Positions 1-11,159 of a stretch of 64,000 nt of DNA are shown here, piece by piece (within the stretch, counting starts at the first letter, position 1; every line of letters starts with the position of its first letter). The stretch is taken from positions 56,810,140-56,874,139 of the forward strand of contig CM055095.1 of the NCBI GenBank assembly GCA_029204225.1. The letters run 5' to 3'. The notes below the pieces were generated by a model that saw nothing but the letters and a program-made list of their open reading frames with translations, was not told the DNA's origin and did not search any database. The DNA is from Diphasiastrum complanatum. Lineage: Eukaryota > Streptophyta > Lycopodiopsida > Lycopodiales > Lycopodiaceae. Both the position numbers and the translations under genes were made by a program.

Positions 1-379
1 GCAGATTTCTGAGTATTCTTTTGTAAGTACATAGTATTATGGACATACAGTACTTTTAGAACTTATGGGCCAACATCCATTCTCTTGGAAGGACCACGGG
101 TTAGTTTTACTTTACAGGTGGTGATTACTTCAAATTTAGGATTCAGCCCTTATCTCAGTACAGTTCAAGAGGAAGTAGAAATACTCATTTGATAGCTTAT
201 GGATTGGTTCAATCCTTAGTTTCTTTGTAGGAGACTTGTTGCTCTTTCTTGTAGGGGATCACCTAATGGCTATGATTTAATGTTTGGTTTGAGGATTCTC
301 TTTGCTTCATCTTTTATGGTCTTTTGTGCTTAATGTAGTGGTAAATTTGTGATTGACCTCAAGACATGGTGTCAGAGCC
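1..379 (+). mobile_element. Possible LTR end followed by a primer-binding-site-like sequence
   Basis: At 367-379 the sequence reads TGGTGTCAGAGCC, one base from the initiator-Met tRNA primer-binding site (TGGTATCAGAGC) that follows the 5' LTR in many plant LTR retrotransposons. It is preceded directly by CA, the usual LTR end. Bases 1-366 could therefore be the end of an LTR whose start lies outside the window. I found no partner LTR and no intact gag directly downstream, so this is only suggestive. Confidence 0.3.
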
Positions 380-1950
380 CTTCTCATGGCATGTGGAGGC
401 TGGATTATTCAACAATGATCTACTCTTGACAGGCTTTTTTTGGAGGCATCTGTGCAACAATTCGAATTTTTCATCATAATTTTCTCTAAGGTGATGTGGA
501 AATCAAAATCAACAGTTGCATTCGATTCTCAACATCAAATAGCTCAAGGAGAGACCATTTTTTTTCTTTGGCCAATTCCCGGAAACCCTAAATACAAAAA
601 ACCTAATGTTTTAGTCTACTACCCACATTTTTGCAGCACTAAATCGAGGCATGCCTATAAAACCAGACGGTACATTAATCGGAGCTCCTTTGAAAAGCAA
701 TTGCAGAATCAAAATTTTGGTCAAAGGGGGTACTTGAGCATCCTTTTGTCAAGTCACGGCATCATTCAACAGTGATTTCATAATTTACTCGTCAATTCAG
801 CCTAGATCCTTCACGGTAGCCTACAATCCTCATATACATACTTTTGTGACCCACGTTGAGGGTCAAGACCTTTGTTTTAGTTATTACAATCTTATATGCG
901 CCTGCATAACCCGTTATGAACATACATATAATTATGCTACAGTACGACATTACTTGACAGTAGTGGTTATATTTGGCAATATGGGGACCTCTAGATAAGA
1001 CTCTCACAGGTTGATATTCATAGGCTGCTTAATCTTTCTTGAATGGTGTGACCTAACCCTAAGAAGTAGGGTATAAGTAGGTGTTGCATTATCTATGGTA
1101 GCTCGTGATAATCATTACTTCGAAGTTCTTTGTGGGAGTCTGGAGATGAGGAACTCTTCCTTGTAGGGGCTCAACTACTAAGGCAATTGACATTCACTCA
1201 GTATTCTGAACAAAAAAATTGCTACTTGATTATCTTTTGCTGCCTATTTTGTACTTGATGTGATGTTGACTCTGTGAGTTGGTAACACAATCTGCAATTC
1301 ATATTACATCCAATGCCAAAATTTGTTATGCCTTTGATAAACATCAATGTTCTTTTAGCATATCCTTTTAGTAAACATCTTTAGGATTGCTCATTGTTAT
1401 CTTACTACTACAACAAAATATGGATATACTTTGTCTATGGTGATTTCACCACCCATTTGTATAGTGACTTGTCTTGACATGGAGATTCCTCCTCCTTAGA
1501 AGTTTTCCACTAGTCTCGAAACTGCCTCTTGCAACAGTCAAAAGCGAAGCAACCATAACTACAACAATTACTACAATAACCTTGTCAAACTAGTTTGGCC
1601 AAGGATGTGCTACTGACAGTGTTTGTTTGGTCGGTGTTCTACATCTTTGAAATTTCTAGCTCCAAGTTTATCCAAAATGTTTTAATTAGTTGATGGAATG
1701 TGTTTTACTCCCCTTGCTCTGCTTATCAGAAGATATGATGCTAAGTTAATAGCCCTTAATGAGACCGTCATATTGACATATAACAAGTATAGTTAATTGG
1801 ATTATGTTATATTTATTCTTACGTGTTTTGGTGCTCACTAGTCCTAGTTTATAATCGTTAGAACCCAAGAGTGCAACCTAGCCCCTATAGCCAGTTGTCT
1901 ATTCGTCTTCATTTCCATTATGAGAGTGGAGATTGTGATAGCAGTTTGTG

Positions 1951-2022
<72 letters not shown>

Positions 2023-2270
2023 AACATAATGATGATTGCTTGCAATAGATGATACGATTCTAATTGCAGTAGTCCCTTTTCTTCAAACTCAGCTATTGTG
2101 CAAAGAGATCACACTTGTTTGAATAGGGATATGGTCTTTAAATTTTGGACAGTGGTGTTCCTGTAGGACAAATGCTAAGAATTCTTCCTCAAAGAACACG
2201 ATGAAAGTTTGAATAAATTAAACTAATATCAGTGTCTTCAATCGGGTCTGTTTCTGGTCTATGTACTAAT
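380..2270. other. No gene seen; AT-rich, with a CT microsatellite
   Basis: I recognise no protein family in either strand here. The short open frames at 440-775 and 792-1007 show no motif. A run of about 32 CT units lies at about 1955-2019. The stretch is probably retroelement leader or intergenic debris, and it may lie in a 3' intron of MBF1 or beyond that gene. Confidence 0.5.
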
Positions 2271-2280
2271 AGAACAGTTT

Positions 2281-3870
2281 TTACCTTGATTGAATAAAGC
2301 ATGCGGAATTAGGAGAATATTGCGTGAGTATTATAGACAATTTCAGACAATCAGAAACAATTGATAAAATCATTTGTTGAGAAACTTTGATCAAAAACAA
2401 ATTTTTATAATTCTGATTCTGATTCTTCAGTATACATCTCTTGCTGCCTTGTTTCTCTGTTGTGTGTTTACAAGTAGTGCACATGTATTTATATTGTTAC
2501 AGGATAGGTCTTTTGGCCTTTTACTTCTATAACAGTAGATCTACCGTTAAGACGGTTGATATTCAACAAACGTTTTGTTTCCAGACTCGAATGATATTTC
2601 TTCGCGAATTGTTCGCGACAGATCTTCGGGTTTGCGACAGTTTGTTGTTCGCGACAATTGACAGCTTCACGACAGTAGACAGTTTCGCGAATGTTTCAAG
2701 TTCGAGTTTGAACAAGAATCAAAAGTATGTTCGCAAATCTTTCGAGTTCTTTGTCCATTAAACTATGCACTTTGTTAGTAGAACCGAAATTTGTCTGTTG
2801 AGGTGTTCTACAGCTCCTAGTTGATGCGCCATCTGAAGCTCTTCTATTATCAAACAATAGTAAATTAGATGGTGACAATTTGGAAATTCATGAAAAATTT
2901 GTTGAACATCTTTATCGTAGAAGAAAATAAACCTACAATCTATTGACCCTCAATAAGAGAAGGGCAACATAAGGAAAACCCAAGATTGGGCCGAAATTTG
3001 AAAACAAGAGTTGTTGGAGAACAGAGCCGAGTGGGGAAGAAAGGCTACAAAAGCACTTTGTATGATCAATATATCGCTTCAAGGCCACACATGACTTTGG
3101 CCAGTAACCCAAACAAAATACTCCAAGTGATGTCTGTATTCTACGAGAGTCCTTAACATGTAGATGGATGAATAGAAGTTCATCACCAACTTTTTGACCA
3201 ACATCCAAGAGTTATGTGGTCAATAAGGAGTCAATGAAACTGTGGCAGATGTTGATATTATGTGGGTTAATAAAAAGATTAGCTTTGTCATATCAATATC
3301 TAGTTACAATTATCATGGTGAGAGAGATGTCCCCCACCTTTGAGAAATTCTACATAATCCTATTGCACGGGAAGTTGATGCGAAAAAGGTCTTATTTGAA
3401 AAATTTGAAGAACCACAATCAAGCTCTTACAACAAAATCACACAACTCAAGAAGACTTGGTCAAGACAAAGGAAGACAAAGGGAAAATAACCAAACTCTT
3501 CCTACTAGTCTTTCTATAATCCTAGTGATGATTCTTAGTCCACATTAATCACCAAAATTCTTATACTGAATCTAATTCAACTTCAAACGGTTCTAGAAAG
3601 AAAGTCCCCATGTTACTATTGTGGCAAGGATGGGTACATACAAATTGAATTATAATCAAGCAGGCTACTTCAAGTATGAGACAAAATGGGAGGACACCTT
3701 ATGGTAGATCTTAAACCAACTCTCAAAGGCAAGCCACCAATTTTTTTGGAAAAAGTAGCAATGAGCATGAATACTTTCAAAGTAGCGAGATCGAGCTTGT
3801 TTACGGACACACAACCAACCTAGTAAGAGATTTACGAACTAAAGCATCATCAAGAGAAACATTCAATAGG
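2281..3870 (+). pseudogene. Degenerate retroelement region with a gag zinc-knuckle relic
   Basis: Around 3609-3640 one frame reads CYYCGKDGY, which looks like the start of a CCHC zinc knuckle (C-x2-C-x4-H) with the histidine position changed to tyrosine. Upstream, near 2862-2890, a short KLDGDN-like string resembles the start of plant copia gag proteins. Between 2580 and 2710 the motif TTCGCGA recurs several times, as in some LTRs. The frames are broken everywhere. I read this as an old, badly decayed copia gag region; family and exact limits are uncertain. Confidence 0.3.
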
Positions 3871-4263
3871 AATTATGTTACAAGTTGTGGAGCATAAGAT
3901 TGCCATCAGAGGAGCAGGATGTTATAATAGTAATGTCTATAATGCTATGCTATGTTTCACTTCATATTCGCATGGCTAAAACCATGTGGCATTTATTTGA
4001 CCATTGTACTACAATCAACATGTATATGTATGTACATGACCACAAATATTCAAGTCGTCATTTCATTGTACCTAGGAGCTTACCAAATTCAGTCAGCGAA
4101 GGATCTACTTAAGCACCTAGTAAGTCATTGGACCAACCATCAACCTTATCCTACAATATTGAAAAAGATAATGAGCTTGGCCCATTAGTTCTAAGCATCA
4201 TTGAAGCCCATTACTAGTCTAGGTTTTACCTAAGAAATTCAAATGTGCCCATTGGCTGCTTAT

Positions 4264-4512
4264 GACAAATGCATAGAACCCACAAACTGTGGGTCCCAAG
4301 TACCGTATAGTGAACCGTGGTACGGTTCATGTAATTAACTATTTAAATTTTTTTATGACCTTTAGCCCCCAAAACCCCTAAAAAAATAATTAATTAATTA
4401 CCACGGTTCACCACAGTTCTTGGAACCAGACTTTGTGAACCGTACGGTTCACTGTACGGTTCCAATAACCGTGGTGAACCGTCCACGGTTCACGGGAACT
4501 ATGGACAAATGC
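4264..4512. mobile_element. MITE-like element with 9-bp target duplication and GAACCGT word array
   Basis: The 9-mer GACAAATGC occurs at 4264-4272 and again at 4504-4512, bracketing 231 bp (4273-4503). Both arms are filled with the word ACGGTTCAC and its complement GTGAACCGT in several orientations. The middle is AT-rich (about 4340-4405) and includes the string CCTTTAGCC. The ends read ATAG(A/T)(A/T)CCC inward, a short imperfect terminal inverted repeat. A 9-bp duplication is typical of Mutator-like elements, so a non-autonomous MULE/MITE is the simplest reading. No coding capacity is present. Confidence 0.6.
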
Positions 4513-5239
4513 TAGGAAATTCAAATTAAAAATATTTCTTCACCCAACATCTCACATATCTTTAGTTCTACCACTTGCATGCATGTACATCAAATTTCAA
4601 TATAAATGCATTTTCGCCTACAGCTTTGTCAACAAGACCATAAAATGTAAATAATCTCAAATCTCTTAACATGCTGCCTTCATTCTTTAATGATTGTGGT
4701 TGTAAAATGTTGACCTACGATTCTTTTAATAGCGTTCTGCTCATTTTTTACTGGCTAGTCAATTTATAACCTATGCAAGGGTATAAAACGGAATGTTCCT
4801 GTGTTAGTTCACTGAACAGCATGTCCTTTGAAAAAGAGAATCCTTTTCTCCATTAATCATACACAGAACATTTTTTCATGATACATGGCTTTGTATTGAA
4901 CATTGAACCTTTTACATTTTATAGTAGCATCTTCTGCAAAAAAAATTGACAAAGCATTTAAACGTTATTGAACCTTGTTTATGTTTTGATACTCCTCTCA
5001 ACTGGCATGTCAGTTGTGAAATACATTCAAAAAACAAAAATCTAGCCTTCAGGCATGTGACATCCAAACTGATCTTTGAAAGCCAAATAATAAATATGTA
5101 ACAACGAAAGGGTTTAGCGTAGAAGCAGCAAGCAAGTCCAATTTCTTTACCTCAGCTTCAGGAATATGGAGACATAGCTTTGCATAAATAAGCATTTCCG
5201 CAAAAAGAAACATTGATGAGATTTAAGAACAAGACTAAC

Positions 5240-5830
5240 GTGCAAGAACTTCGGTCTCATCGTCAAGCTTTTTTGTGTTCAAGCTAGTCGCACTTGAGGC
5301 AGCCTTATTTGACCCTGCGTTATCTGAAAAATAGCAAAGGCAAAGAAAAAATTGGAAGCAAAGTTGTTAGAAAAAGAAATTGATGCCAAGCAGTATGCGA
5401 ACATATATATTAATCATAGGATCTAAACAGCAGAGGCTGAAATTCTACATCAGACTTGCATCTGATTGTGGGAATTAGAACATATATTAATCATAGGACC
5501 GAAACAGCAGAGGCTGAAATTCTACATCAGACTTGCATCTGACTGTGGGAATCAGAAACCCTAACCTTACATCAACAACAAAAAAGGTGCCCATTTGATC
5601 TAATTGTTTGTAAATGTGAAATATAAGATGGAAACACAAAATAAATCGGTTGTGATCCAGGTTTATATGTAGGGAAAAACTCACTCACACTTCTTGATAG
5701 TCTCGATTGGGCCGCCTGCCCGACGAGCTTCATTCACCGCCTTCTCATCCTTCTTGGCCGCGGCATTTGGCGCCTTCTTACGGATCACCACCGGCTCCCA
5801 ATCCTGCCCCAATGGACCTATTCCGCTCAT
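5240..5830 (-). CDS. MBF1: Multiprotein bridging factor 1 (MBF1), exons 1-2 of a longer gene
   Basis: MBF1 is a small, conserved transcriptional coactivator that bridges TBP and DNA-binding regulators; plant forms also act in stress responses. Exon 1 is 5830-5689: it starts at the ATG at 5830 and encodes the MBF1 N-terminus (motif QDWEPVVIRKKAPNAAAK) up to ETIKK, ending in phase 1 at a GTGAGT donor. Exon 2 is 5323-5240, after a CAG acceptor, and encodes YNAGSNKAASS and SLNTKKLDDETEVLA, then a GTTAGT donor. Together these are about 75 of the usual ~142 residues. The C-terminal helix-turn-helix exon(s) were not found between 5239 and position 1, so they lie past the left edge, in a region I misread, or are lost. 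The frame upstream of the ATG stays open, but only through a GTG codon; the conserved N-terminus fixes the start at 5830. Confidence 0.85.
5411..5564. repeat. Tandem duplication of about 77 bp inside MBF1 intron 1
   Basis: The segment beginning TAATCATAGG at 5411 is repeated beginning at 5488. Both copies continue through AACAGCAGAGGCTGAAATTC and TACATCAGACTTGCATCTGA with only a few mismatches. The duplication lies wholly inside MBF1 intron 1 (5324-5688) and does not touch its splice sites. Confidence 0.8.
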
Positions 5831-5917
5831 TCTTCCGCTCGCCTCCTCTCCTCCTCCTCCTCTCACCCTTTATTACAACAAAAAAAATCTCTCCTCCTCC
5901 TCTAACCCTTTCTTACA

Positions 5918-5996
<79 letters not shown>
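5831..5996 (-). promoter_or_regulatory. MBF1 5' leader / core promoter region with GA and TA repeats
   Basis: Read on the minus strand, this holds a (TA)n run (about 5979-5995), a long (GA)n run (about 5925-5978), two similar segments containing GTTGTAA-AAAGGGT, then a GAGGAGGAG-rich purine stretch up to the ATG. The purine-rich run next to the start resembles a plant 5' UTR, and the TA run could act as a TATA-type element. Transcript data would be needed to place the start site. Confidence 0.45.
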
Positions 5997-7429
5997 TAAT
6001 GCTTTGGCTACATGGGGTCTAAATTTTGACTATAGGATGGCTTAGGCCTTAGAGGACCTTTCCATGTTGATGTGGTTCACCCCCGAGGAGTTGACGTAAA
6101 TCAGAAGAAAGCATGAGCGGGTTTGCACATAACTGAGAAATTAGGTCAGATAACAGGTGAACTCGTTCAGCTAGGAAATGTTAACGTTTTGTGCCGTGGT
6201 GAAACGGGCCCCACATGAAAAGAGCTCCTTCGGGGCATGAAGTCACACAACCCATCATGCTAAATGCCTCTTGGTTTCCAAGGGGAGGCTCGAACTTGGG
6301 TTCACAAAAAATTTGGATGTCAAGCTAACCAATCAAGCCACTCCTAAATGAGGGTGGGTACTCTATTCTCAACTATAACTTTAGGTGAGGGGAAGGGTCG
6401 GCCTCCGACCTTCCCTGATGTGAAAACAATTTTTACTCTATTTTTTTACCTCTTTTTGATGTAAATTTTTTTTTACATGCACCTTTTGGGCAGAAGGTGC
6501 ATGTAAAAACAGGTAAACTTTTTACATGCACCTATCCGGAACTTGAAAGGTGCATGTACATAAATAAATAAATAAAAGAGGCACAGGTTTTGTTGAGAGA
6601 GGCCGCACCATTTTCTTTGTAAAAAAGGAAAAATTAGTGTTAGATATTGGGAAGTGATCTTTTGTAGTGCGCTTTGCACTCGATAAAAAGTGCATAAAAT
6701 TATGAAACGGCCATTAGGTCAAGCCATAGTTTGGACTAGGTGAGAGTAAAATGACCTTCCCAAAGTGTATATAATGTGTTGGTTGTTTACATTATGGCTG
6801 AAAATATTTTGATGACATGCAGGTTTTGACTTTTTATGAGCCCCCATCAATTATTTATGGACATTTTGCGAGCTATAATCTACTTTTGAAACGTTTTGTG
6901 GGCTTTAAGATTTCATAATTTTTCATCAGGTCAGTTTCACAGATGATAACATTTTGTTTTATGGTTCTTTTTCATAAAACAATCCACACAAAACGCTTAA
7001 TATGGCTTAGTTTTTAGAGGAATTAAATTCTTTGCAAAATGTAATCCACTTCAAAGAGATGAAGTAAAATGCTAACATGATAGCTTGCTCGTGTCGTGAG
7101 TCTCTCTTACTTAATTATCAATCTTGATGTGAGTCATGATTTTACAAATATCAAGGTTGTTTGTTAAGTCTATGTATCCTGGTGGCGCACTCCCTAGAGT
7201 AGTTGGCCCTTGCCTCCCTATTAGAGCAGTATATATTAACTATGAATGCTTGTTAGCCATGGTTTTGTAGAAATCCAAAGGTAATCAAGTATATGTATAG
7301 AGTAGCAACACCCACCCTACTCTACAACACATAATGCTTAGGGTGGGTGCGTTGCTAGCTCGCGTAAAGGCAAACCTATGGTAGAGAGACATAGATCAAG
7401 GGGGGTTGAAATAAATTTGCTTTTACAGG

Positions 7430-7433
<4 letters not shown>
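5997..7433. other. No gene seen upstream of MBF1
   Basis: No coding family, RNA gene or clear transposon end was recognised. A small hairpin-like repeat occurs at about 6474-6552, where ACATGCACCTT and AAGGTGCATGT recur in both orientations; it may be a decayed MITE. The rest is AT-rich intergenic sequence. Confidence 0.45.
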
Positions 7434-7515
<82 letters not shown>

Positions 7516-7519
7516 GTGT
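7434..7519. repeat. GT microsatellite
   Basis: An almost pure (TG)n run of about 85 bp, with one TTTG interruption near 7494-7498. Open frames across it encode only repeated Cys-Val and are artefacts. Confidence 0.95.
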
Positions 7520-7669
7520 TAGAACTCCTTCCGGTTCATACTAAAGCCACCAATGTATCATAGCAAGTTTTATGTATTTACGAGTACCACGACCTATATT
7601 AATTGCCACCTAGCATAGATATGAGATGAGATATACCACCCAATTACATTTATACATTGAAAGTTAAAT

Positions 7670-8125
7670 ACAACATATCAACATTACTCATGATTTTCAC
7701 AATTTCATATTCAAACTTACATTATTAGTATTCAAAAAAGTATAAGTCACAATTTCACAATAAAATATGCACAATCTCACAATCAATATTAAACAACATA
7801 GGCACAAATTTCACAATCCAATATTCACATTTTCACAATTTAGTATTCAAGATTTCAAATTTTATATTCATGACTAGTATTTGTGAAATTAATCATGTAT
7901 TCAAAAATTGGTATTCATGATTTTATGGGTTAATATTCACAAATTCACTCTTCATATTCGTGCTTTCAAATTCAATATATACAAAAGTACTCACATTTAC
8001 ACTATTAGTATTCCCCAAAAGTAGTCAAGAATGTCATGATTCAATATTAGAAAAATTATTCATAGACTTCAATATTCAGAAAAATAGTCATGGTTCATTT
8101 TTTACAAAACTCACAATTCAATAAT
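7670..8125. repeat. Degenerate AT-rich minisatellite
   Basis: The words TATTCA, TTCACAATTT and CACAATTCAATA recur every 15-25 bp across this stretch, on a background with almost no G. No single repeat length is conserved. It looks like an old, diverged short tandem array or the decayed end of a transposon. Confidence 0.55.
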
Positions 8126-8163
8126 GCTGCACCTTAGATAGTGACCGATCAGGTTGCCATACA

Positions 8164-9300
8164 TCAAATACTCAACCATGTCCGTGACCAATCTGGTATA
8201 ACATCCACGTAGAATAAAACAACATTCGGTAACTCATCATCAAGTTGGGGATCCTTTTGCGTTGATTTGATTCGTGATACATGATCTGCCATACAGTGTT
8301 GCTTGCCCTTGCGTACCACTATACGAAAATCAAACTCCAGCAACAAGAGTAACCATCTAGTGATTCTCCTTGTGTTGCGGGTTTTGTTGACTAGGTAGAG
8401 CAAAGGTTGATGATCAGTGTAGAATGCAAAGTGAGTGGCCATTAGATAATGGCAAAAAAAATTGACTACAAAGACCATTGCCAAGGCTTCTTGCTTAGTC
8501 ATTGAATAATTAATTTTCAGCATCGTTGAGTTGTCGACTGGCAAAGTGAATATGAAGATCTTTTTTGTACTCGCCTGGCTGGGTCAAGACTGCTCCTATA
8601 GCATACTTTGATGCATCAATATGCACATGAAACTCAATTTTCCAATTGGGAGGCCATAAGATTGGTGCAGATATGAGTGCTTCTTTCAGCTTTTGGAAAT
8701 CTTGCAAGGCTTTTTCCATCCAATGTCAATCAATTGTCATCTTGTAGATAGGATGTGCCAAATCCGCAAAAAAATAGAATGAAGATCATGTAGTAATTGG
8801 CATGCCGCCCCATAAAAACATAAACTTCATAGATCATTTCAAGGGGTGGACTATCCATGATAATACGTATCTAAGATAGATTAGTGGTGATCCCATGTCT
8901 ATATTGCCTAAGATACGATCCAAAATCGGCATTTTTCTGGGATCAATGATATTTGAAATTTGCGGCATTGTAAAAGCACTTTCTTCAAGTGAAATAAGTG
9001 TTCATCACTGTATCCGTGCATGCAAAGATCATCTAGGAAGATCTCAAGAAACTTCTGTAAGTAGTCTTTGAATGCCTTTTACATGACACGTTGGAAAGAG
9101 TTGGGGGTATTACGGCGAAAACTATGCACTTTTGCCTCGAGAAGTGTGCAGACAAAATTACACAGCAAGGGGCCTACTAGGATACGTTCATGGGTGTTGG
9201 GTTTGATGGAGATCATTAGCTCGTGGATGAGGAAGGAATGCCAGTCGTATGGCACAACGATGGCCTAGGAAATCCCAAGAAGGACTCCACTATTTGAATT
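8164..9300 (-). pseudogene. Ty3/gypsy pol remnant: reverse transcriptase end and RNase H
   Basis: Reading right to left, a broken reverse transcriptase contains FLEIFLDDLCMHGYSDEHL (about 9050-8995), whose LDD is the catalytic YxDD position. It is followed by DLAHPIYKMTIDWHW (near 8740) and then an RNase H domain at 8719-8164 with HIDASKYAIGAVLTQ, SMTKQEALAMVFVV, YTDHQPLLYL and QHCMADHVSR. These belong to the RT-RNase H region of Ty3/gypsy polyproteins. A frameshift near 8515 and stops in the RT show it is dead. The integrase that should follow, below 8164, is absent and is replaced by the minisatellite. Confidence 0.85.
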
Positions 9301-10360
9301 AGCAGCATAGACTGGATTCTATCCTTGCAAAATATTGAAACAACCAAAAATTTGTTCAACAGATGTGCAACCGTTTGTATGACTGGTTCCGTGATAGCCT
9401 CTATCAGGTAACCATTGTTAGTTTGGATCGGAATCTCTGGTGCAGTCTGGGTGACGAAAGGTTTTATCAAGGCTTTTGCCTGACGATGGGAGATGGGCTG
9501 ACAGTCACCAGACATGATGGGCTGACGGTCACCAGACATAATGCCGACGGTGACCATCAAGTCCGCGTTAATCCGTACCCTGTACGTGTGGTACCCCGGT
9601 ACAAAAAGTGAAAACACGACTTTTTCGTGTTCCAGGTGACGTAAGTGAAGGGCTAGGCCCATGTTAATATCAGAATTAAAAAGCGTCGGGTACAGACCCA
9701 TTGCTTCAAGAAGTGAGCCTACAATCTGGAGCCATGGTTTAATCAGGAGAAGACAAGGGCCAAGTCTGGGTAGCTGATGGTATTTCACGCTTGATCACCT
9801 GTTTGGTGCCAGAGTCGTTAGAAGATAAGGAGGCCATGTTAGCAGTGATAGTTAAAGTGCAAAAAAGTAGGAAAAACGGTGGAAAAGACAAAAAGAGGTG
9901 GAAACAAAAAAAAGTGTGAATAACAAGTATTGAATGGTAAGAACAGTAGTTCAGAGCATAGATCTGGGTTCAGAGTATGCAGATGATGGCTTGTATGAAG
10001 TTTGGTCGCATTCAAAGAACTTGGAAATTTCAATGGAAATTTGAACAGAGCTTCGCCAGCAAAGGTGAGAAATGACTCGAATTCAACTCTTATATAGCGG
10101 AAATTAGAGTGCAAATTAGGTGAAATCCACTTTCCCTTGTTCAGTTTCATCCAAATTTTGACAGGGACCTTCTTCACAAAATTCTAAGATCTCATGGAAG
10201 TTTGTGAGAGTTCAGAAGGTGATTGGACTGCCCTGCGAAGGTTTTGCGAGGGTTTTGACAGTCTGTCAGGGTTCAATCCTTGTAGGGAGTGAATGCTCGC
10301 ACAACATGTTCCTGTGGTTGGATTTTCAAGATCAAACCATGAAGACGGGCTAATTTCACT
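9301..10360 (-). pseudogene. Probable upstream part of the gypsy element, mostly unrecognisable
   Basis: An open frame of 190 codons (9788-9216, minus) continues towards the reverse transcriptase, but I cannot assign it to a domain. It contains two 24-bp direct repeats at about 9486-9535 (GGGCTGACAGTCACCAGACA and a near copy), giving a repeated MSGD-QPI peptide. A second frame at 10177-9839 has no known motif. By position this would be the leader, gag and protease region of the minus-strand gypsy element. Confidence 0.35.
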
Positions 10361-10372
10361 GCTCTGATTCCA
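10361..10372 (-). other. Primer-binding-site-like sequence of the gypsy element
   Basis: The plus strand reads GCTCTGATTCCA; its complement TGGAATCAGAGC differs by one base from the initiator-Met tRNA primer-binding site. It is correctly oriented to prime the minus-strand gypsy element below it and is followed outward by TG (10373), a possible LTR end. No LTR partner was identified. Confidence 0.45.
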
Positions 10373-10589
10373 TGTATGCCCCTGATTCTGATGATATGCT
10401 TCCTTTTTTATCCTACATGGATCTGGATCTTGATGGATTTTTTCCGATCTAGCCATCTGGCTGAATCTTGATGGATCTAGCTTGATGTGGCTTGATCTTC
10501 ATGGATCTAGTTGTGATGGCCGAACAGATAAGCTTTCTGTGATGTGTCACCACCAACCTGGATTCGTCTTATTGGGGTGGCCATTACTT

Positions 10590-10790
10590 GTGCAACCGGC
10601 TACTATTGATGGGTGCGTCGAACAGTGTCCCATCTAGCTTCTCTAGATTCACGGCTCCATGATCAAGAATTTATATGATCTAATAAGGACCTTCGCCTAT
10701 GAATTTTAACTTTTCCTTGATCGCCTTGGTTTTATACATCAGGACTAGATCTCCGGAACGTAGATAGAAGGAAGCACCCTGCAGCAAGAA
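10590..10790 (-). pseudogene. Ty3/gypsy integrase C-terminal fragment
   Basis: On the minus strand the sequence encodes SGDLVLMYKTKAIKEKLKF followed by GEGPY, then LDHGAVNLEKLDGTLFDAP. This is the C-terminal domain after the integrase core in gypsy elements of the type common in plants. At least two stop codons interrupt it. It ends near 10790 exactly where an oppositely oriented integrase core begins. Confidence 0.8.
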
Positions 10791-10799
10791 GTACCCAGG

Positions 10800-11118
10800 C
10801 TTGATACATAATCATAGCCACCGACTATCTCACCAAGTGGGTTGAAGCCAAGGCAATAAGAGTGGCTGATGCTAGGACCACTGCCAAGTTTATCTATGAA
10901 AATATCATTGTGCGCTTTGGATGCCCGGTGGAGATAGTCAGCAATTGTGGAAATCATTTCATCAATGAGACCATCAAGGTCCTGTTGGAGGCTAGAAAAC
11001 CCTTACAAGGGAAGTCTCCACACTACCCTTACGTGAGCAATCATTGGTTGACAACTTCCAAGACCACTCCATACTCTCTTATCAATGAGAGTTTTCCAGA
11101 CTCTCAGGAGTATGACTA
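10800..11118 (+). pseudogene. Ty3/gypsy integrase core fragment, plus strand
   Basis: The frame encodes IIATDYLTKWVEAKAIRVAD and FGCPVEIVSNCGNHFINETI, the integrase core around the first two catalytic acids. The first (ATDY) is present. The second, normally in a VSDxGxHF setting, is changed to Asn (VSNCGNHF). The match fades after about 11000. It lies head to head with the minus-strand integrase C-terminus. Confidence 0.8.
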
Positions 11119-11159
11119 GAAGGAGATAATTGTCCTCAACTACTAATGTGTGATCTTAC

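Noticed and set aside
5681-5866. Longer MBF1 start at 5866
   Set aside because: The codon there is GTG, and the extra residues are a translated GA-rich leader. The conserved protein starts at the ATG at 5830.
5694-6045. Plus-strand Ser/Leu-rich frames
   Set aside because: They are shadows of the MBF1 exon and its CT-rich leader.
7378-7563. Cys-Val repeat protein
   Set aside because: Translation of a GT microsatellite. The same applies to frames over 16981-17059 and 17671-17720.
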